A DNA stretch of 38,743 nt from Oscillospiraceae bacterium (GCA_015065165.1 SVQU01000017.1:1-38743); one strand, 5' to 3'. Positions 8,311 through 17,565 are shown, counted from the first letter of the stretch. The notes: generated by a model not told the origin, from the letters alone. Made by a program: numbers and translations.

Positions 8311-10761
8311 ATGAACAAAATGAAAAAACTAACCTCTGTAATGCTTACCTTGGCATTACTCCTTGGCGTTTTAGTTATGGCAGTTCCTTTTTCGGCTTCT
8401 GCTTACGATAACACCAAGACGTTTACCATCAACGGCTATGACAAGGCGCTTCCCAACACCGGCGCTCACAGCAACATTTACGTGTTTACCAACACAGGAT
8501 CTTCTACAAAGTCGATTCACACCGACACGTATAAGTTCGAAACCTCCCGTTTCCTCGTTTTCGACGGCAATGGCAAGATTCTCGAAGCAGGCGCTGAATT
8601 ATATTCCGGCTCTTCCAAGCCTCAAAGCCACATTGATATCCCCGCAGGCGGTTTCGTTGTAGGCTTTGGTGCAAACGCAAACGCAGAGCTTAACACTATT
8701 TACGGTTACTGCGTTGAGGATGCGTACGTTCGTTATGAAACCTTCCACGTTGCATTCGATTTGAAGGGTTCTTACAACAAGAGCACCAACAAGCTTACTC
8801 TTGAATACAACACCCCCAAGGCACCCTCTGCTAATTCCAAGAGCTTCCTCTTTGTAGGTAACAGCTGTACATATTTCAACTCTAACCCTCTTAAGTTCAA
8901 GGCTATTGCCGCAGCGGCAGGTCAAGAGGTTGAAGTTTACTACTGTACCATAGGCAGCGCATACCTCGTTAACTTCGCTGATCCTAACCACGAAACCTGC
9001 GGTGTTCAGTTCCGCGAGGACATCGCCGCAAGAAAATATGATTACGTTGTTCTTCAGGACAACAGTGGTGCGGATTTCAAACAATCCAAGAAGGGCGCTG
9101 ACGTTCTTATGCCCTTTATTAAGGAAAACGGCGCAACTCCCATTCTTTACGCGAGATACGCTTCTACCTCGGGCATCGATGCAAGAGAAGCTAAATCCTA
9201 CGAACACTACAGAAACTACGCACAGTTGGCAAGAGAATACGGCATCGATATGATCGCTCCCGGTGGCGACGCTATGATGATTTGTGCAAGAAAATACCCC
9301 GAAATCGAAATGTTCGCGCAGGACCGTTCTCACCACTCTGTTGAAGCTTCTTATATGATCGCTTGCTGCTATGCTATGGCATATCTCGGCATCGACGTTA
9401 GAGGCAACAGCTATACCGCAGGTCTTCCCGCGGCTACCGTTGCAAAGCTTCAGGAATGTGCATATCTTGCTTGCACCGAAGGTTACGCTTATCCTCAGAT
9501 CAGCTATACCGAAGGTGATGCAAGATATGAAAACATCGCAAAATACAAGCCCTATACCTCTACAGGTAAGGCATACGTTAACGAATCTCATTACTTAACC
9601 GACACCGGCGCAGACGGCCAGCCCTTGGGCAAGCTTACCGACACCGCATACGGTTGGACCGGCGACGACCCCGCAGTTGGCGCATACTCCGGCAAGACAT
9701 TGGACATCGTTATCGACCTTGAAGGCACCCACGTTGTAAGAGCAGCCCGCACCGACCTTATCGGCGACAGCTGGGGTATTCCTAACCCCAACAATATGAC
9801 CGTTGAATTTTCGGTTTCTACCGACAAGGTTAATTGGAAATCCCTCGGTACTGTAACAAAATCTGCCGAAACTGTGGAAGGCGATTGGAAACAGCGCTTC
9901 TTTAACGTTTCCGCAAACAATTTCGACAACGTTGCAAACTATGTAAAGGTTACCTACAAGAACGTTGACGAAAGCGTTGCAAACAACTTCTTCTGGTCCA
10001 GTGATATTCAGGTGTTCGGTTATAAGACCAACAACGTAGACAACACCCCCGATATTCCCGATGGCGGCAACCAAGCACAGTACAAGTCCTACACCACCAC
10101 GGGTATTTATTCCGACAGCGGTAACACCCCCTATCCCGATGAAGGCGGAAAAACTCTTACCGATACTGTTATTGCCGACACCGCAGCTTCTTATGACAAC
10201 GTTGCTTTCGTTGGTTTTAACTCTCATACCTCCGATTATGCACGCGACGGTTACGCTTCCGTAACAGTTGACCTTGAGGAAGTATTCAGCCTTGACAAGT
10301 TCGTTGCCCGCGTTTCCACCGACAACGAATATACCACGAGCGCAGGTGTTCACGTTATCGACAACGTTGATTTCTACGTCTCCAAGGATGGTACCAATTG
10401 GACAAAGGCAGGCTCTGCCGTACCTTCTGCAACAGCAAACGACACCAACGCAACGTTAACGCTTTCCAAGCCCGTTGCAGGACGTTACGTTCAGTACAGA
10501 TTCAGCTCCGATACCTCTTGGATGATGGTTTCCGAGGTTGAAGCTTACGGTGCAAAATACGTCGAACCCGACACCATGTTGGGCGACCTTAACGGCAACG
10601 AAGAAATCGACGCAGTTGACTATTCCTTGCTTAAGCGCGCATATTTTGGCGCTTACACCACCGACGTAGTTATCGGCGACGTTAACGGCAACGATGAAAT
10701 CGATGCGGTTGACTATTCCTTGCTTAAGCGTGCATATTTCGGCGCTTACGCTCTTAGCTAA
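8311..10761 (+). CDS. Secreted SGNH-hydrolase with two discoidin domains and a dockerin
   Basis: An 816-residue protein. The signal peptide ends near SASA-YDN (about residue 31). The shared N-terminal domain spans about 32-172. The SGNH/DUF4886-like domain follows, with FLFVGNSC (S185), VVLQDNSG and the Asp-His pair in AQDRSHHS. Two discoidin/F5-8C-type domains follow (roughly 405-572 and 585-750). The last 60 residues are a type I dockerin of two near-identical units, DLNGNEEIDAVDYSLLKRAY and DVNGNDEIDAVDYSLLKRAY, each an intact Ca-binding loop (D1, N3, N5, D9, D12) plus the LLKR helix. The protein is predicted to be secreted and docked on a cohesin. Esterase function is inferred; the substrate is unknown. 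It has its own promoter and terminator. Confidence 0.82.
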   Translation: MNKMKKLTSVMLTLALLLGVLVMAVPFSASAYDNTKTFTINGYDKALPNTGAHSNIYVFTNTGSSTKSIHTDTYKFETSRFLVFDGNGKILEAGAELYSGSSKPQSHIDIPAGGFVVGFGANANAELNTIYGYCVEDAYVRYETFHVAFDLKGSYNKSTNKLTLEYNTPKAPSANSKSFLFVGNSCTYFNSNPLKFKAIAAAAGQEVEVYYCTIGSAYLVNFADPNHETCGVQFREDIAARKYDYVVLQDNSGADFKQSKKGADVLMPFIKENGATPILYARYASTSGIDAREAKSYEHYRNYAQLAREYGIDMIAPGGDAMMICARKYPEIEMFAQDRSHHSVEASYMIACCYAMAYLGIDVRGNSYTAGLPAATVAKLQECAYLACTEGYAYPQISYTEGDARYENIAKYKPYTSTGKAYVNESHYLTDTGADGQPLGKLTDTAYGWTGDDPAVGAYSGKTLDIVIDLEGTHVVRAARTDLIGDSWGIPNPNNMTVEFSVSTDKVNWKSLGTVTKSAETVEGDWKQRFFNVSANNFDNVANYVKVTYKNVDESVANNFFWSSDIQVFGYKTNNVDNTPDIPDGGNQAQYKSYTTTGIYSDSGNTPYPDEGGKTLTDTVIADTAASYDNVAFVGFNSHTSDYARDGYASVTVDLEEVFSLDKFVARVSTDNEYTTSAGVHVIDNVDFYVSKDGTNWTKAGSAVPSATANDTNATLTLSKPVAGRYVQYRFSSDTSWMMVSEVEAYGAKYVEPDTMLGDLNGNEEIDAVDYSLLKRAYFGAYTTDVVIGDVNGNDEIDAVDYSLLKRAYFGAYALS

Positions 10762-10777
10762 TTAGATTCAATCACTT

Positions 10778-10811
10778 AAAGACAGAGGTTTTCGCCTCTG
10801 TCTTTTTTTCT
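10778..10811 (+). terminator. Intrinsic terminator after the second SGNH gene
   Basis: AAAGACAGAGG (10778-10788), loop TTTTCG, CCTCTGTCTTT (10795-10805), then more T. A textbook rho-independent terminator. Confidence 0.9.
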
Positions 10812-10929
10812 GACGCAATATGCTTATTCTCAACCGAAAGGGATATCCCCGCAGAGGTTTTTGCCGCCGCAAGGATATTTTTGGGGAAATTACACAAAAA
10901 ACAAATAGAAAAGTTAAACCAAACAATAA

Positions 10930-10958
10930 TTGACGAGTACATATATTTAGTGTATAAT
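10930..10958 (+). promoter_or_regulatory. Promoter of the third SGNH gene
   Basis: TTGACG (10930-10935), 17 nt, TATAAT (10953-10958). The box GTTAAACC begins at 10913, exactly 17 nt before the -35, as at 6184 and 15035. The ribosome binding site AAAGGAG is at 10967-10973. Confidence 0.8.
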
Positions 10959-10984
10959 GTTTAATTAAAGGAGTGTATAAGACT

Positions 10985-13462
10985 ATGAAAACATTTAAGA
11001 AACTTTTATCCGTAGCCTTGCTTATTGCGATGCTGATGACAACTCTTGTTATCTCGGTTCCGCTTACAGCATCGGCTTATGACAACACCTTTACCTTTAC
11101 CATTAACGGTACAAACACGACTCCCCCTTCGGGTGCTCACAACAAGGTATATCTTTATACAAACACCACGGGGTCTACCAAAACCATCAATTGTAATGAT
11201 GCCGGAACCGGATATAACTTCCGTGATTCCAAAGTGATGATTTTTGATGCCAGCGGCCGTATTATTGAATGTGGCGGCAACCTCACCTCGGCTACAAGCC
11301 CTATCACCGGCGCGGCTCAGCTTTATCTTTACATCCCCGCTGGCGGATTTATGATCGCTTTCGGCGCTAACAACACCAATCTTATGAAGGTATATAACGT
11401 TGTTATGGAAGGCGCAATGCTTTATAACTCTACCATGTCGGTTATTTATGAAGCATACGCAAAATACAGCGGAAACACACTTACCGTACAATATAACAAC
11501 CCCAAGGCTCCCAGCGCAAACGCTGTTAAGTTCTTGTTTGTTGGTAACAGTACCACCTATTTTAACGGCGGTCCCATTAAGTTCAAGGCTATGGCGGCGG
11601 CTGCAGGTATCGAGGTTGACGTTACATATTGTACCAGAGGTAGCGCTTATTTGAGCTACTTCGTTGATGAAAAAAGAAACGGCTTGAACGGCAACGAAGA
11701 CCACAACAAGGCGCTTAAGGATGCTCTTGCCGCTAAAAAATACGACTATGTCGTATTGCAGGATGCTGCAAAGGCAGACTATTATACCACCAGACCTTCG
11801 GTTGAAAAATTGCTTCCCCTTATCGAGGCAAACGGCGCAAAGGCTGTTCTTTATATGAGATATTCTGCAGACACAACACTTTCGGGTATTATTGCTAATG
11901 CTCAAAAGCACCACTACAACTATGCAACCCTTGCGAAGGAATTTAATCTTGACGTTGCACGTGTTGCCGATGCATTTATCTATGCTAAGCAGAGCATTTC
12001 CGGCGTTCAGCTTTATGCTTCTGACGGAGGCCACCATTCCAAGGAAGGTTCTTACCTTATGGCGGCAACCTGGCTTTACGAATTCCTTGGCGTAAACCCT
12101 GTGGGCAACACCTACACCGCACAGATGTCTACTTCTCTCGCAACACAATTGCAGCAGTGTGCAAAGAAGGCTTGCGAGGAAGAATACGTATGGCCCGTAA
12201 CCCAGACCACATACAGCGCATCTAACGGCACCTCCTATAAGAACATTGCCGCAGGCAAGAATTACGTTCCCACCGGTTCTAAATATTCCGACTATAGATG
12301 GACCGACTCCTTCCCCGATTACACCATCAGAGGCAAGCTTACCGACGGTAAATCCTCCAGCGCAGGCGATGATAACAATATCGCCACCTACGGCGCATCG
12401 GGACACACGCTTACCATTGACCTTGGCGGTGTTTCCGAAATTAAGGCTATTAAGACCGATTTGTTCGGTGTAGCCTGGGGTATTACCAACCCCTCCGCGG
12501 CAACTATAAGCGTTTCGATTTCCAACGCGGGCGAAGTATTTACCGACGTTGGTACATTGAGCATGGGCTCTGAAACCTCCCCCGGCGGCGAATGGAAGAA
12601 GCGTATATTCAGCAAGGAATTTGCAGAATCCCTTAGCGCAAGATACGTTCGTCTTACTTATTCCGGCACCAACTATGCTTGGTCCAGCGAAATCGAAGTA
12701 TTCGGTGTTGCTTCCGACCTTCAGTTGCCCGATACTCCTCTTGGAAACGGCAACCTCGCATATAAGCAGTCCTATACCGCATCCGGTCTTTATGCCGATG
12801 AAAACGGCAACAACCCCTATCCCGACGAAGGCGGTGTAACTCTTACCGACGGTAGATATACCGTTTCTACAGGTGAATTTGACGATACCGGCTTTGCTGC
12901 GTTCCACAGACATTCCGATTTCTATGTAGCAAACGGTTATGCAGCAATTACCGTAGACCTCGGCAAGTATTATGCGTTTGACGAATTTGTGGCTTACGTT
13001 GGCTCTGATTATCACAGCGTTGCAGGTATCTATGCGCCCTCCAACGTTTCGGTTTACGTTTCTACCGACGGCGCAAAGTGGCGCAAGGCGGGAGATGCTA
13101 CCATAGAAAACTCCACCACCGAGCCTACTGCAAAGGCAACTTTGGTTCCCGCAAACGCTATCGGCGGCAGATACGTTCAGTATCGCTTTACCGCAAAGGA
13201 TAACCTTAACTGGATTATGGTTGCCGAGGTCGAGGCTTACGGCGAAGAATCCGAAGAATTGCCTGTTCTTTCCACCAAGGGCGACGTTAACGGTAACGAT
13301 GAAATCGATTCTACCGACTATACCCTTTTGAAACGCGCTTATTTTGGCATTTACGGCTTGGAAGACCTTTACGTTGGCGACACCAACGATAACGGCGAAA
13401 TCGATGCTGTTGACTACGCCCTCTTAAAGCGTGCTTACTTTGGCATTTACAACCTTCAGTAA
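10985..13462 (+). CDS. Secreted SGNH-hydrolase with two discoidin domains and a dockerin
   Basis: An 825-residue protein from the ATG at 10985; a GTG 12 nt earlier lies inside the AAAGGAG ribosome binding site and is rejected. The signal peptide ends near TASA-YDN (residue 31). The N-terminal domain (about 32-175) is closely related to that of the first SGNH gene; both contain MEGAMLYNSTMSVIYE. The SGNH/DUF4886-like domain has FLFVGNST (S189), VVLQDAAK and an ASDGGHHSKEGSYLMA motif. Two discoidin/F5-8C-type domains follow, the second opening NLAYKQSYTASGLYADE. The C-terminal dockerin has DVNGNDEIDSTDYTLLKRAY and DTNDNGEIDAVDYALLKRAY. It is predicted to be exported and dockerin-attached. Esterase activity is inferred from the fold. 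Confidence 0.82.
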   Translation: MKTFKKLLSVALLIAMLMTTLVISVPLTASAYDNTFTFTINGTNTTPPSGAHNKVYLYTNTTGSTKTINCNDAGTGYNFRDSKVMIFDASGRIIECGGNLTSATSPITGAAQLYLYIPAGGFMIAFGANNTNLMKVYNVVMEGAMLYNSTMSVIYEAYAKYSGNTLTVQYNNPKAPSANAVKFLFVGNSTTYFNGGPIKFKAMAAAAGIEVDVTYCTRGSAYLSYFVDEKRNGLNGNEDHNKALKDALAAKKYDYVVLQDAAKADYYTTRPSVEKLLPLIEANGAKAVLYMRYSADTTLSGIIANAQKHHYNYATLAKEFNLDVARVADAFIYAKQSISGVQLYASDGGHHSKEGSYLMAATWLYEFLGVNPVGNTYTAQMSTSLATQLQQCAKKACEEEYVWPVTQTTYSASNGTSYKNIAAGKNYVPTGSKYSDYRWTDSFPDYTIRGKLTDGKSSSAGDDNNIATYGASGHTLTIDLGGVSEIKAIKTDLFGVAWGITNPSAATISVSISNAGEVFTDVGTLSMGSETSPGGEWKKRIFSKEFAESLSARYVRLTYSGTNYAWSSEIEVFGVASDLQLPDTPLGNGNLAYKQSYTASGLYADENGNNPYPDEGGVTLTDGRYTVSTGEFDDTGFAAFHRHSDFYVANGYAAITVDLGKYYAFDEFVAYVGSDYHSVAGIYAPSNVSVYVSTDGAKWRKAGDATIENSTTEPTAKATLVPANAIGGRYVQYRFTAKDNLNWIMVAEVEAYGEESEELPVLSTKGDVNGNDEIDSTDYTLLKRAYFGIYGLEDLYVGDTNDNGEIDAVDYALLKRAYFGIYNLQ

Positions 13463-13478
13463 AAAGAATATTTAACTT

Positions 13479-13514
13479 GGTATTGGTGTGTTTTTTCACA
13501 CCAATACCCTTTTA
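13479..13514 (+). terminator. Strong hairpin between the third and fourth cluster genes (partial terminator)
   Basis: A perfect 12-bp stem, GGTATTGGTGTG (13479-13490) and CACACCAATACC (13497-13508), with a T6 loop, followed by the weak tract CTTTTATAGG. The next gene begins 40 nt later and shows no recognisable promoter, so this may reduce rather than end transcription. Confidence 0.6.
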
Positions 13515-13547
13515 TAGGACTTTAACTAAGGAAATAGGAGAACAAAT

Positions 13548-14954
13548 ATGAAGCGTTCGATCTCTTTATTACTTATTCTCACATTTATTTTCGGAATACT
13601 TCCCTTTTCTCTTTGGGCTTGCGGAGGCAACGAAACCGAAAGCTCTGAAAACGAAAGTGTTTCCCAAGAAACTACCGAAAATTCAACTACAACAGACAAA
13701 ACCGACTCTGAATCAGAGGAAAGCAAAGATATGAACAAAGAACCCATTAATACCGAATATGTTAACGCCGCGCTTAACAAGTATTATGAAAAAACCTTGT
13801 TATTCCCCGAGGATAACCCCTCTTACCCCGATGAAAGAGGCAAAAGCATGACCGACGGAGTTATCGCTCCCGCAGGCGCGCCTTTTAGTCATAACGCTTT
13901 TATGGCGTTTAACCAAAACGGATATAATTATCGTTCCAACGCTTATGCTTATATTACCGTGGATTTGGAAAAGGTTTATTCCTTGGACAAATTCGTTGCC
14001 CACATCGGCACAAAGGCTTATTTGGACGTAGGTATTGACGCGCCCCAATTTGTTTGGGTTTATCTTTCCACAGACAGACAGAATTGGTACGAAGCAGGCC
14101 AAGCGGATTTCACCGACACAGCCGAAACAAACTGTATCCCCGCTACGTTAGCCCTTGAAGCACCTCTTACTGCACGATACGTTCAGTTTAGATTTATGGG
14201 ACACAGCAACTGGATTTTGGTTTCGGAAATCGAAGCCTTCGGCAGAGAGGCAGAAAGCGTTATACCTTATCCCGAAACAGGCGAAATTAAAAACTTTTTG
14301 TTTGTGGGCAACAGCTCTACCTTTTATTTCAACACACCTACCAAATTCAAGCTTCTTGCGGAATCCCTTGGTGTTAAGGTTGACGTTACAAGCTGTTGTC
14401 TGGGCAGTGCTTGGCTTTCGGAATATGCAGACGAAACAAATAAAACCCACGGCACGTTGTTTAGGTCGAAGATAAACGAAAAGAAATATGACTACGTTGT
14501 ATTACAGGACAACAGCGGCGCAAGCTTTAACGAATCGAAGCCTGCTATCGACATACTTCTTCCCTTTATTAAGGACAACGGCGCAGAGGTTGTGCTTTAC
14601 AAAAGATATTCCTCCAGCGACGTACCTGCAAACAGAATTAACAGCGCCACAAGACACCACAACAACTATACACAGCTGGCAGATGCCTTTGGTATAGAAA
14701 AGGTTTCTCCCGTTGCAGACGCTTTCCTTATTTGCATCGAAAAATATCCCGAAATAAACCTTTATTTCACCGACAACTCTCACCACAACGACACTGCAAC
14801 CTATCTTATGGCTTGTGTTTGGGCTATTACCTATTTGGATTTGGATATCACCGATGCCGAATACACGGCAAACCTTGATGCAGAAACCGCAAAGAAGCTT
14901 CGCGAATGTGCAAAAATTGCTTGCAGCGAGGGATATAATTTTCCCAAAGCATAA
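13548..14954 (+). CDS. SGNH-hydrolase lipoprotein with N-terminal discoidin domain (reversed domain order)
   Basis: A 468-residue protein. The N-terminus is a lipoprotein-type signal with SLWAC-GG, making C25 the likely lipidated residue (W at -2 is unusual). A Ser/Thr/Glu-rich linker (26-65) follows. Residues 71-233 are a discoidin/F5-8C-type domain resembling the second such domain of the neighbours. The SGNH/DUF4886-like domain occupies about 245-468, with FLFVGNSS (S256), VVLQDNSG and FTDNSHHND carrying the Asp-His pair. Order is thus discoidin then SGNH, the reverse of the other three, and the shared N-terminal domain and dockerin are missing. AGGAG (13536-13540) sits 7 nt before the ATG. 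Without a clear promoter it probably depends on read-through from the preceding gene. It would be tethered to the outer face of the membrane. Confidence 0.8.
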   Translation: MKRSISLLLILTFIFGILPFSLWACGGNETESSENESVSQETTENSTTTDKTDSESEESKDMNKEPINTEYVNAALNKYYEKTLLFPEDNPSYPDERGKSMTDGVIAPAGAPFSHNAFMAFNQNGYNYRSNAYAYITVDLEKVYSLDKFVAHIGTKAYLDVGIDAPQFVWVYLSTDRQNWYEAGQADFTDTAETNCIPATLALEAPLTARYVQFRFMGHSNWILVSEIEAFGREAESVIPYPETGEIKNFLFVGNSSTFYFNTPTKFKLLAESLGVKVDVTSCCLGSAWLSEYADETNKTHGTLFRSKINEKKYDYVVLQDNSGASFNESKPAIDILLPFIKDNGAEVVLYKRYSSSDVPANRINSATRHHNNYTQLADAFGIEKVSPVADAFLICIEKYPEINLYFTDNSHHNDTATYLMACVWAITYLDLDITDAEYTANLDAETAKKLRECAKIACSEGYNFPKA

Positions 14955-14962
14955 CCAATAAA

Positions 14963-15005
14963 AACAATCACGCTCTTGGCAAAACCAAAAGCGTGATTTT
15001 TATTG
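14963..15005 (+). terminator. Intrinsic terminator after the SGNH lipoprotein gene
   Basis: AATCACGCTCTTGG and CCAAAAGCGTGATT pair with one mismatch around a CAAAA loop, followed by TTTATTG. The upstream A run and downstream T run extend the stem. Confidence 0.75.
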
Positions 15006-15051
15006 TTGAAAGTATACAAACCGATAGTTGAAAAGTTAAATCAAAAGACGA

Positions 15052-15080
15052 TTGACGAAATAATGCCTTTAGTGTATAAT
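15052..15080 (+). promoter_or_regulatory. Promoter of the discoidin/dockerin gene at 15103
   Basis: TTGACG (15052-15057), 17 nt, TATAAT (15075-15080). The box GTTAAATC starts at 15035, again exactly 17 nt before the -35. The -10 flank TTTAGTGTATAATG is identical to that at 10947-10960. AAAGGAG is at 15087-15093. Confidence 0.8.
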
Positions 15081-15102
15081 GATTTAAAAGGAGTGAATTT
15101 TT

Positions 15103-17520
15103 ATGAACACAAAAAGAATTTTATCTATGTTCTTACTTGCGGTAATGCTTTTAACCGCAATCCCGTTCTCGGCAACAGCCGCCAACGCATATTGGGGCTT
15201 TGACGATTACGTTACCGTTGATTACCCCGGCGCGCCCGAGGAAATCACATCTTATCCTACCACCATCAAAAAGGTTAGCAACAGCACCTATACTATGTCT
15301 TCTACCATCAGCGGCGTAGGTACTCTTTCTATCTCGCTTATTGAAGAAGCATGGGGTACTTTTAACCTAGGCAACTGGATTTTGAAGGACACCAGCGGTG
15401 TTTCTCATGAATTCGTTGGCGCTTCTACCGATATGGAATACGTACATCAATATTATTACAGCGACAGCCACGTAACCTGGTCCGGCGGTAACCACGGCGG
15501 CGAGGCTTTGGAATCGCTTAAGTTCTATGATGGCGTTACAGGCAACGAGATTTCTCTTTCCGTGGGCGGAAGCCATACCTCTAACGTTATCCACTGTATT
15601 CAAAAAACAAAGCTTTTGCACTTCCCCGACCAAAACCCCAAGGACTCTATAAACGACTATAACAAAAAGAGCATTAGCTATACCGAAGATCAGGTTTATG
15701 CAAAGCTCACCAGAAAATACACCTTCACAGGTCCTCAGATTAAGCTTAACGTTGACTATCTTTATATGAAGGACAGTTATCACGCAAGAAACTACCTCTG
15801 TATGCTTCCCATCGCAAAGAAATACGGTCTTTATTGCGATATGATCGACCAAAACGGTGTTAAAATTAAGACTATTACCACCTCTGAAGTGGGCAAAGCC
15901 GACTATTCCGGCCCCACCAACGGCGGTAATGCCGCAACCCGCGCGGTGGTTTACAGCAAAACCAATCCCAAATATCAGTTCGATATGCGAGTTACCACCT
16001 TTAAGGACGGCTTGAACGAATTTAAGGATGCAAACTTTAAAACTGCATTCTGGGATATGAACACCAACCACAACAAGCTTTATTTCACAAGATTTGACGA
16101 CACCAAAAAAGTTCTTCACGCCAAGAACTCCACCGTTAACACCGAATGTATTTGGTTGTTCAGATATTCCGCAGACGGAAGCCTTCCCACCTATCAGGAT
16201 GCTCCTGTTGGCGAAGTTCCCGCTTCTCGCAACAAGACCTACACCAACCCCGTTAGCGATGCTGTTCAGGGCGACGGTGTCAACACCAAATACGGTGCAA
16301 AGCTTACCGACGGTATTGCATCCGAAGGATTTGCTTACAACGACGACTCTTGGTCCCTCCTCTTCAACAACCACAACGCTGCAGACGGCATTGGTACCAT
16401 TATTATTGACATGGGCGAGGTTTACGATCTTACCAAGTTCCGCGCTCACTTAGCTAACTATTCCGGCGCAGGAGTTGGCGCTCCCAAATCCCTTAAGGTT
16501 TTCGGTTCTATGGACGGAAACGATTACACCGAGCTTTCGGCTCTCACCCTTAACACAGGTGCTGATGCAATTTATTGGACAGAAGCAACGGCCCCCGCAA
16601 ATTCTCAGGCAAGATACGTTAAATTCGTATTCGAGCTTAACGGCACGTTTGCCTACTTGAACGAGCTTGAGGTTTACGGCGAGGTAGCACAGAACGTTTT
16701 TGATGCCGACAACCTGGCATACGGCAAAGCATACACCGCAGAAGGCATTTACACAAACGCTGACGGAAGTCAGGTTTACCCCGACGAAAACGGAAAATCC
16801 CTTACCGACGGCATTATTGCAGACCTTAGCGCAACCTACAGCCACGAGGCTTTGGTTGGTTTTAACGCTAACACCGATTTCTACCAGCAAAACGGATATG
16901 CTGCCGTTACCGTTGACCTCGAAAAGGTTTATGACCTTAACAAATTGGCGGCTTACGTTTCTACCGCAAATGAAGCAAACGTTGGCGCCGGTGTTAAAAC
17001 TCCCAAATCTATTGATTTTTACGTTTCTAATGACAACGTAAATTGGAAGTCTGTCGGCAGTGTTGTTCCCGCACAAGGAAACGACAGCACCGTTGCTGTT
17101 TTAACTCTTGATACCCCTGTTGCAGGCAGATACGTTCAATACAGAATGGTGGCTGCCACCAACTGGCTTATGGCTTCCGAGGTTAAGGCATACGGCGAAG
17201 AACACACCCACGATGATGGCGAATGGGTTACCACCAAGGAACCTCAAGCAGGCGTGCCCGGTGAAAAAGAGCTTAGATGTACCGGTTGCGGCCACGTGCT
17301 CGACACCGACACAATCGATGCATTGCCCACCGCTATGAAGGGCGACTTTAACGGCAACGGAGAAATCGATTCTGTAGACTATGCTATGCTTAAGCGCACA
17401 TATTTCGGCATTTACGGCGTAGATTTGAGCATTGGCGATATTAACGGCAACGAAGAAATTGATTCTATTGACTATTCTTTGTTGAAGCGTGCATATTTCG
17501 GTCTATACATTCTTGAGTAA
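15103..17520 (+). CDS. Secreted protein with unknown N-terminal domain, two discoidin domains and a dockerin
   Basis: An 805-residue protein. The signal peptide ends near SATAANA (about residue 28). Residues 30-370 form a beta-rich region I do not recognise; it lacks the GNS and DxxH motifs, so it is not an SGNH enzyme, and it could be a glycan-active or glycan-binding domain. Two discoidin/F5-8C-type domains follow (about 380-528 and 538-703). Next is a short segment with HTHDDGEW and CTGCGHVL, a Cys pair of the kind seen in repeats on clostridial surface proteins. The C-terminal dockerin has DFNGNGEIDSVDYAMLKRTY and DINGNEEIDSIDYSLLKRAY. Promoter and discoidin domains tie it to the SGNH cluster, where it may add a different activity or a binding function. 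Confidence 0.75.
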   Translation: MNTKRILSMFLLAVMLLTAIPFSATAANAYWGFDDYVTVDYPGAPEEITSYPTTIKKVSNSTYTMSSTISGVGTLSISLIEEAWGTFNLGNWILKDTSGVSHEFVGASTDMEYVHQYYYSDSHVTWSGGNHGGEALESLKFYDGVTGNEISLSVGGSHTSNVIHCIQKTKLLHFPDQNPKDSINDYNKKSISYTEDQVYAKLTRKYTFTGPQIKLNVDYLYMKDSYHARNYLCMLPIAKKYGLYCDMIDQNGVKIKTITTSEVGKADYSGPTNGGNAATRAVVYSKTNPKYQFDMRVTTFKDGLNEFKDANFKTAFWDMNTNHNKLYFTRFDDTKKVLHAKNSTVNTECIWLFRYSADGSLPTYQDAPVGEVPASRNKTYTNPVSDAVQGDGVNTKYGAKLTDGIASEGFAYNDDSWSLLFNNHNAADGIGTIIIDMGEVYDLTKFRAHLANYSGAGVGAPKSLKVFGSMDGNDYTELSALTLNTGADAIYWTEATAPANSQARYVKFVFELNGTFAYLNELEVYGEVAQNVFDADNLAYGKAYTAEGIYTNADGSQVYPDENGKSLTDGIIADLSATYSHEALVGFNANTDFYQQNGYAAVTVDLEKVYDLNKLAAYVSTANEANVGAGVKTPKSIDFYVSNDNVNWKSVGSVVPAQGNDSTVAVLTLDTPVAGRYVQYRMVAATNWLMASEVKAYGEEHTHDDGEWVTTKEPQAGVPGEKELRCTGCGHVLDTDTIDALPTAMKGDFNGNGEIDSVDYAMLKRTYFGIYGVDLSIGDINGNEEIDSIDYSLLKRAYFGLYILE

Positions 17521-17532
17521 TTGAATATTTTA

Positions 17533-17565
17533 AAAAAGGGGACTTTTTAAAAGTCCCCTTTTTGT
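17533..17565 (+). terminator. Intrinsic terminator after the 15103 gene
   Basis: AAAAAGGGGACTTTT pairs with AAAAGTCCCCTTTTT around a short TA-rich loop, followed by T-rich sequence. Strong in both directions. Confidence 0.85.

Noticed and set aside
11006..13015. A long (669-residue) minus-strand open frame opposite the third SGNH gene
   Set aside because: It lies wholly inside a gene with a clear signal peptide, conserved motifs and dockerin. The antisense translation is Val/Gly/Cys-rich with no domain, as expected from biased codon use. Similar antisense frames at 8599-9591, 9595-10353 and 15367-16449 are shadows for the same reason.
15103..17520. A fifth SGNH hydrolase
   Set aside because: The gene shares promoter, discoidin and dockerin features with the cluster, but its N-terminal part lacks the GNS, VVLQD and DxxH motifs.
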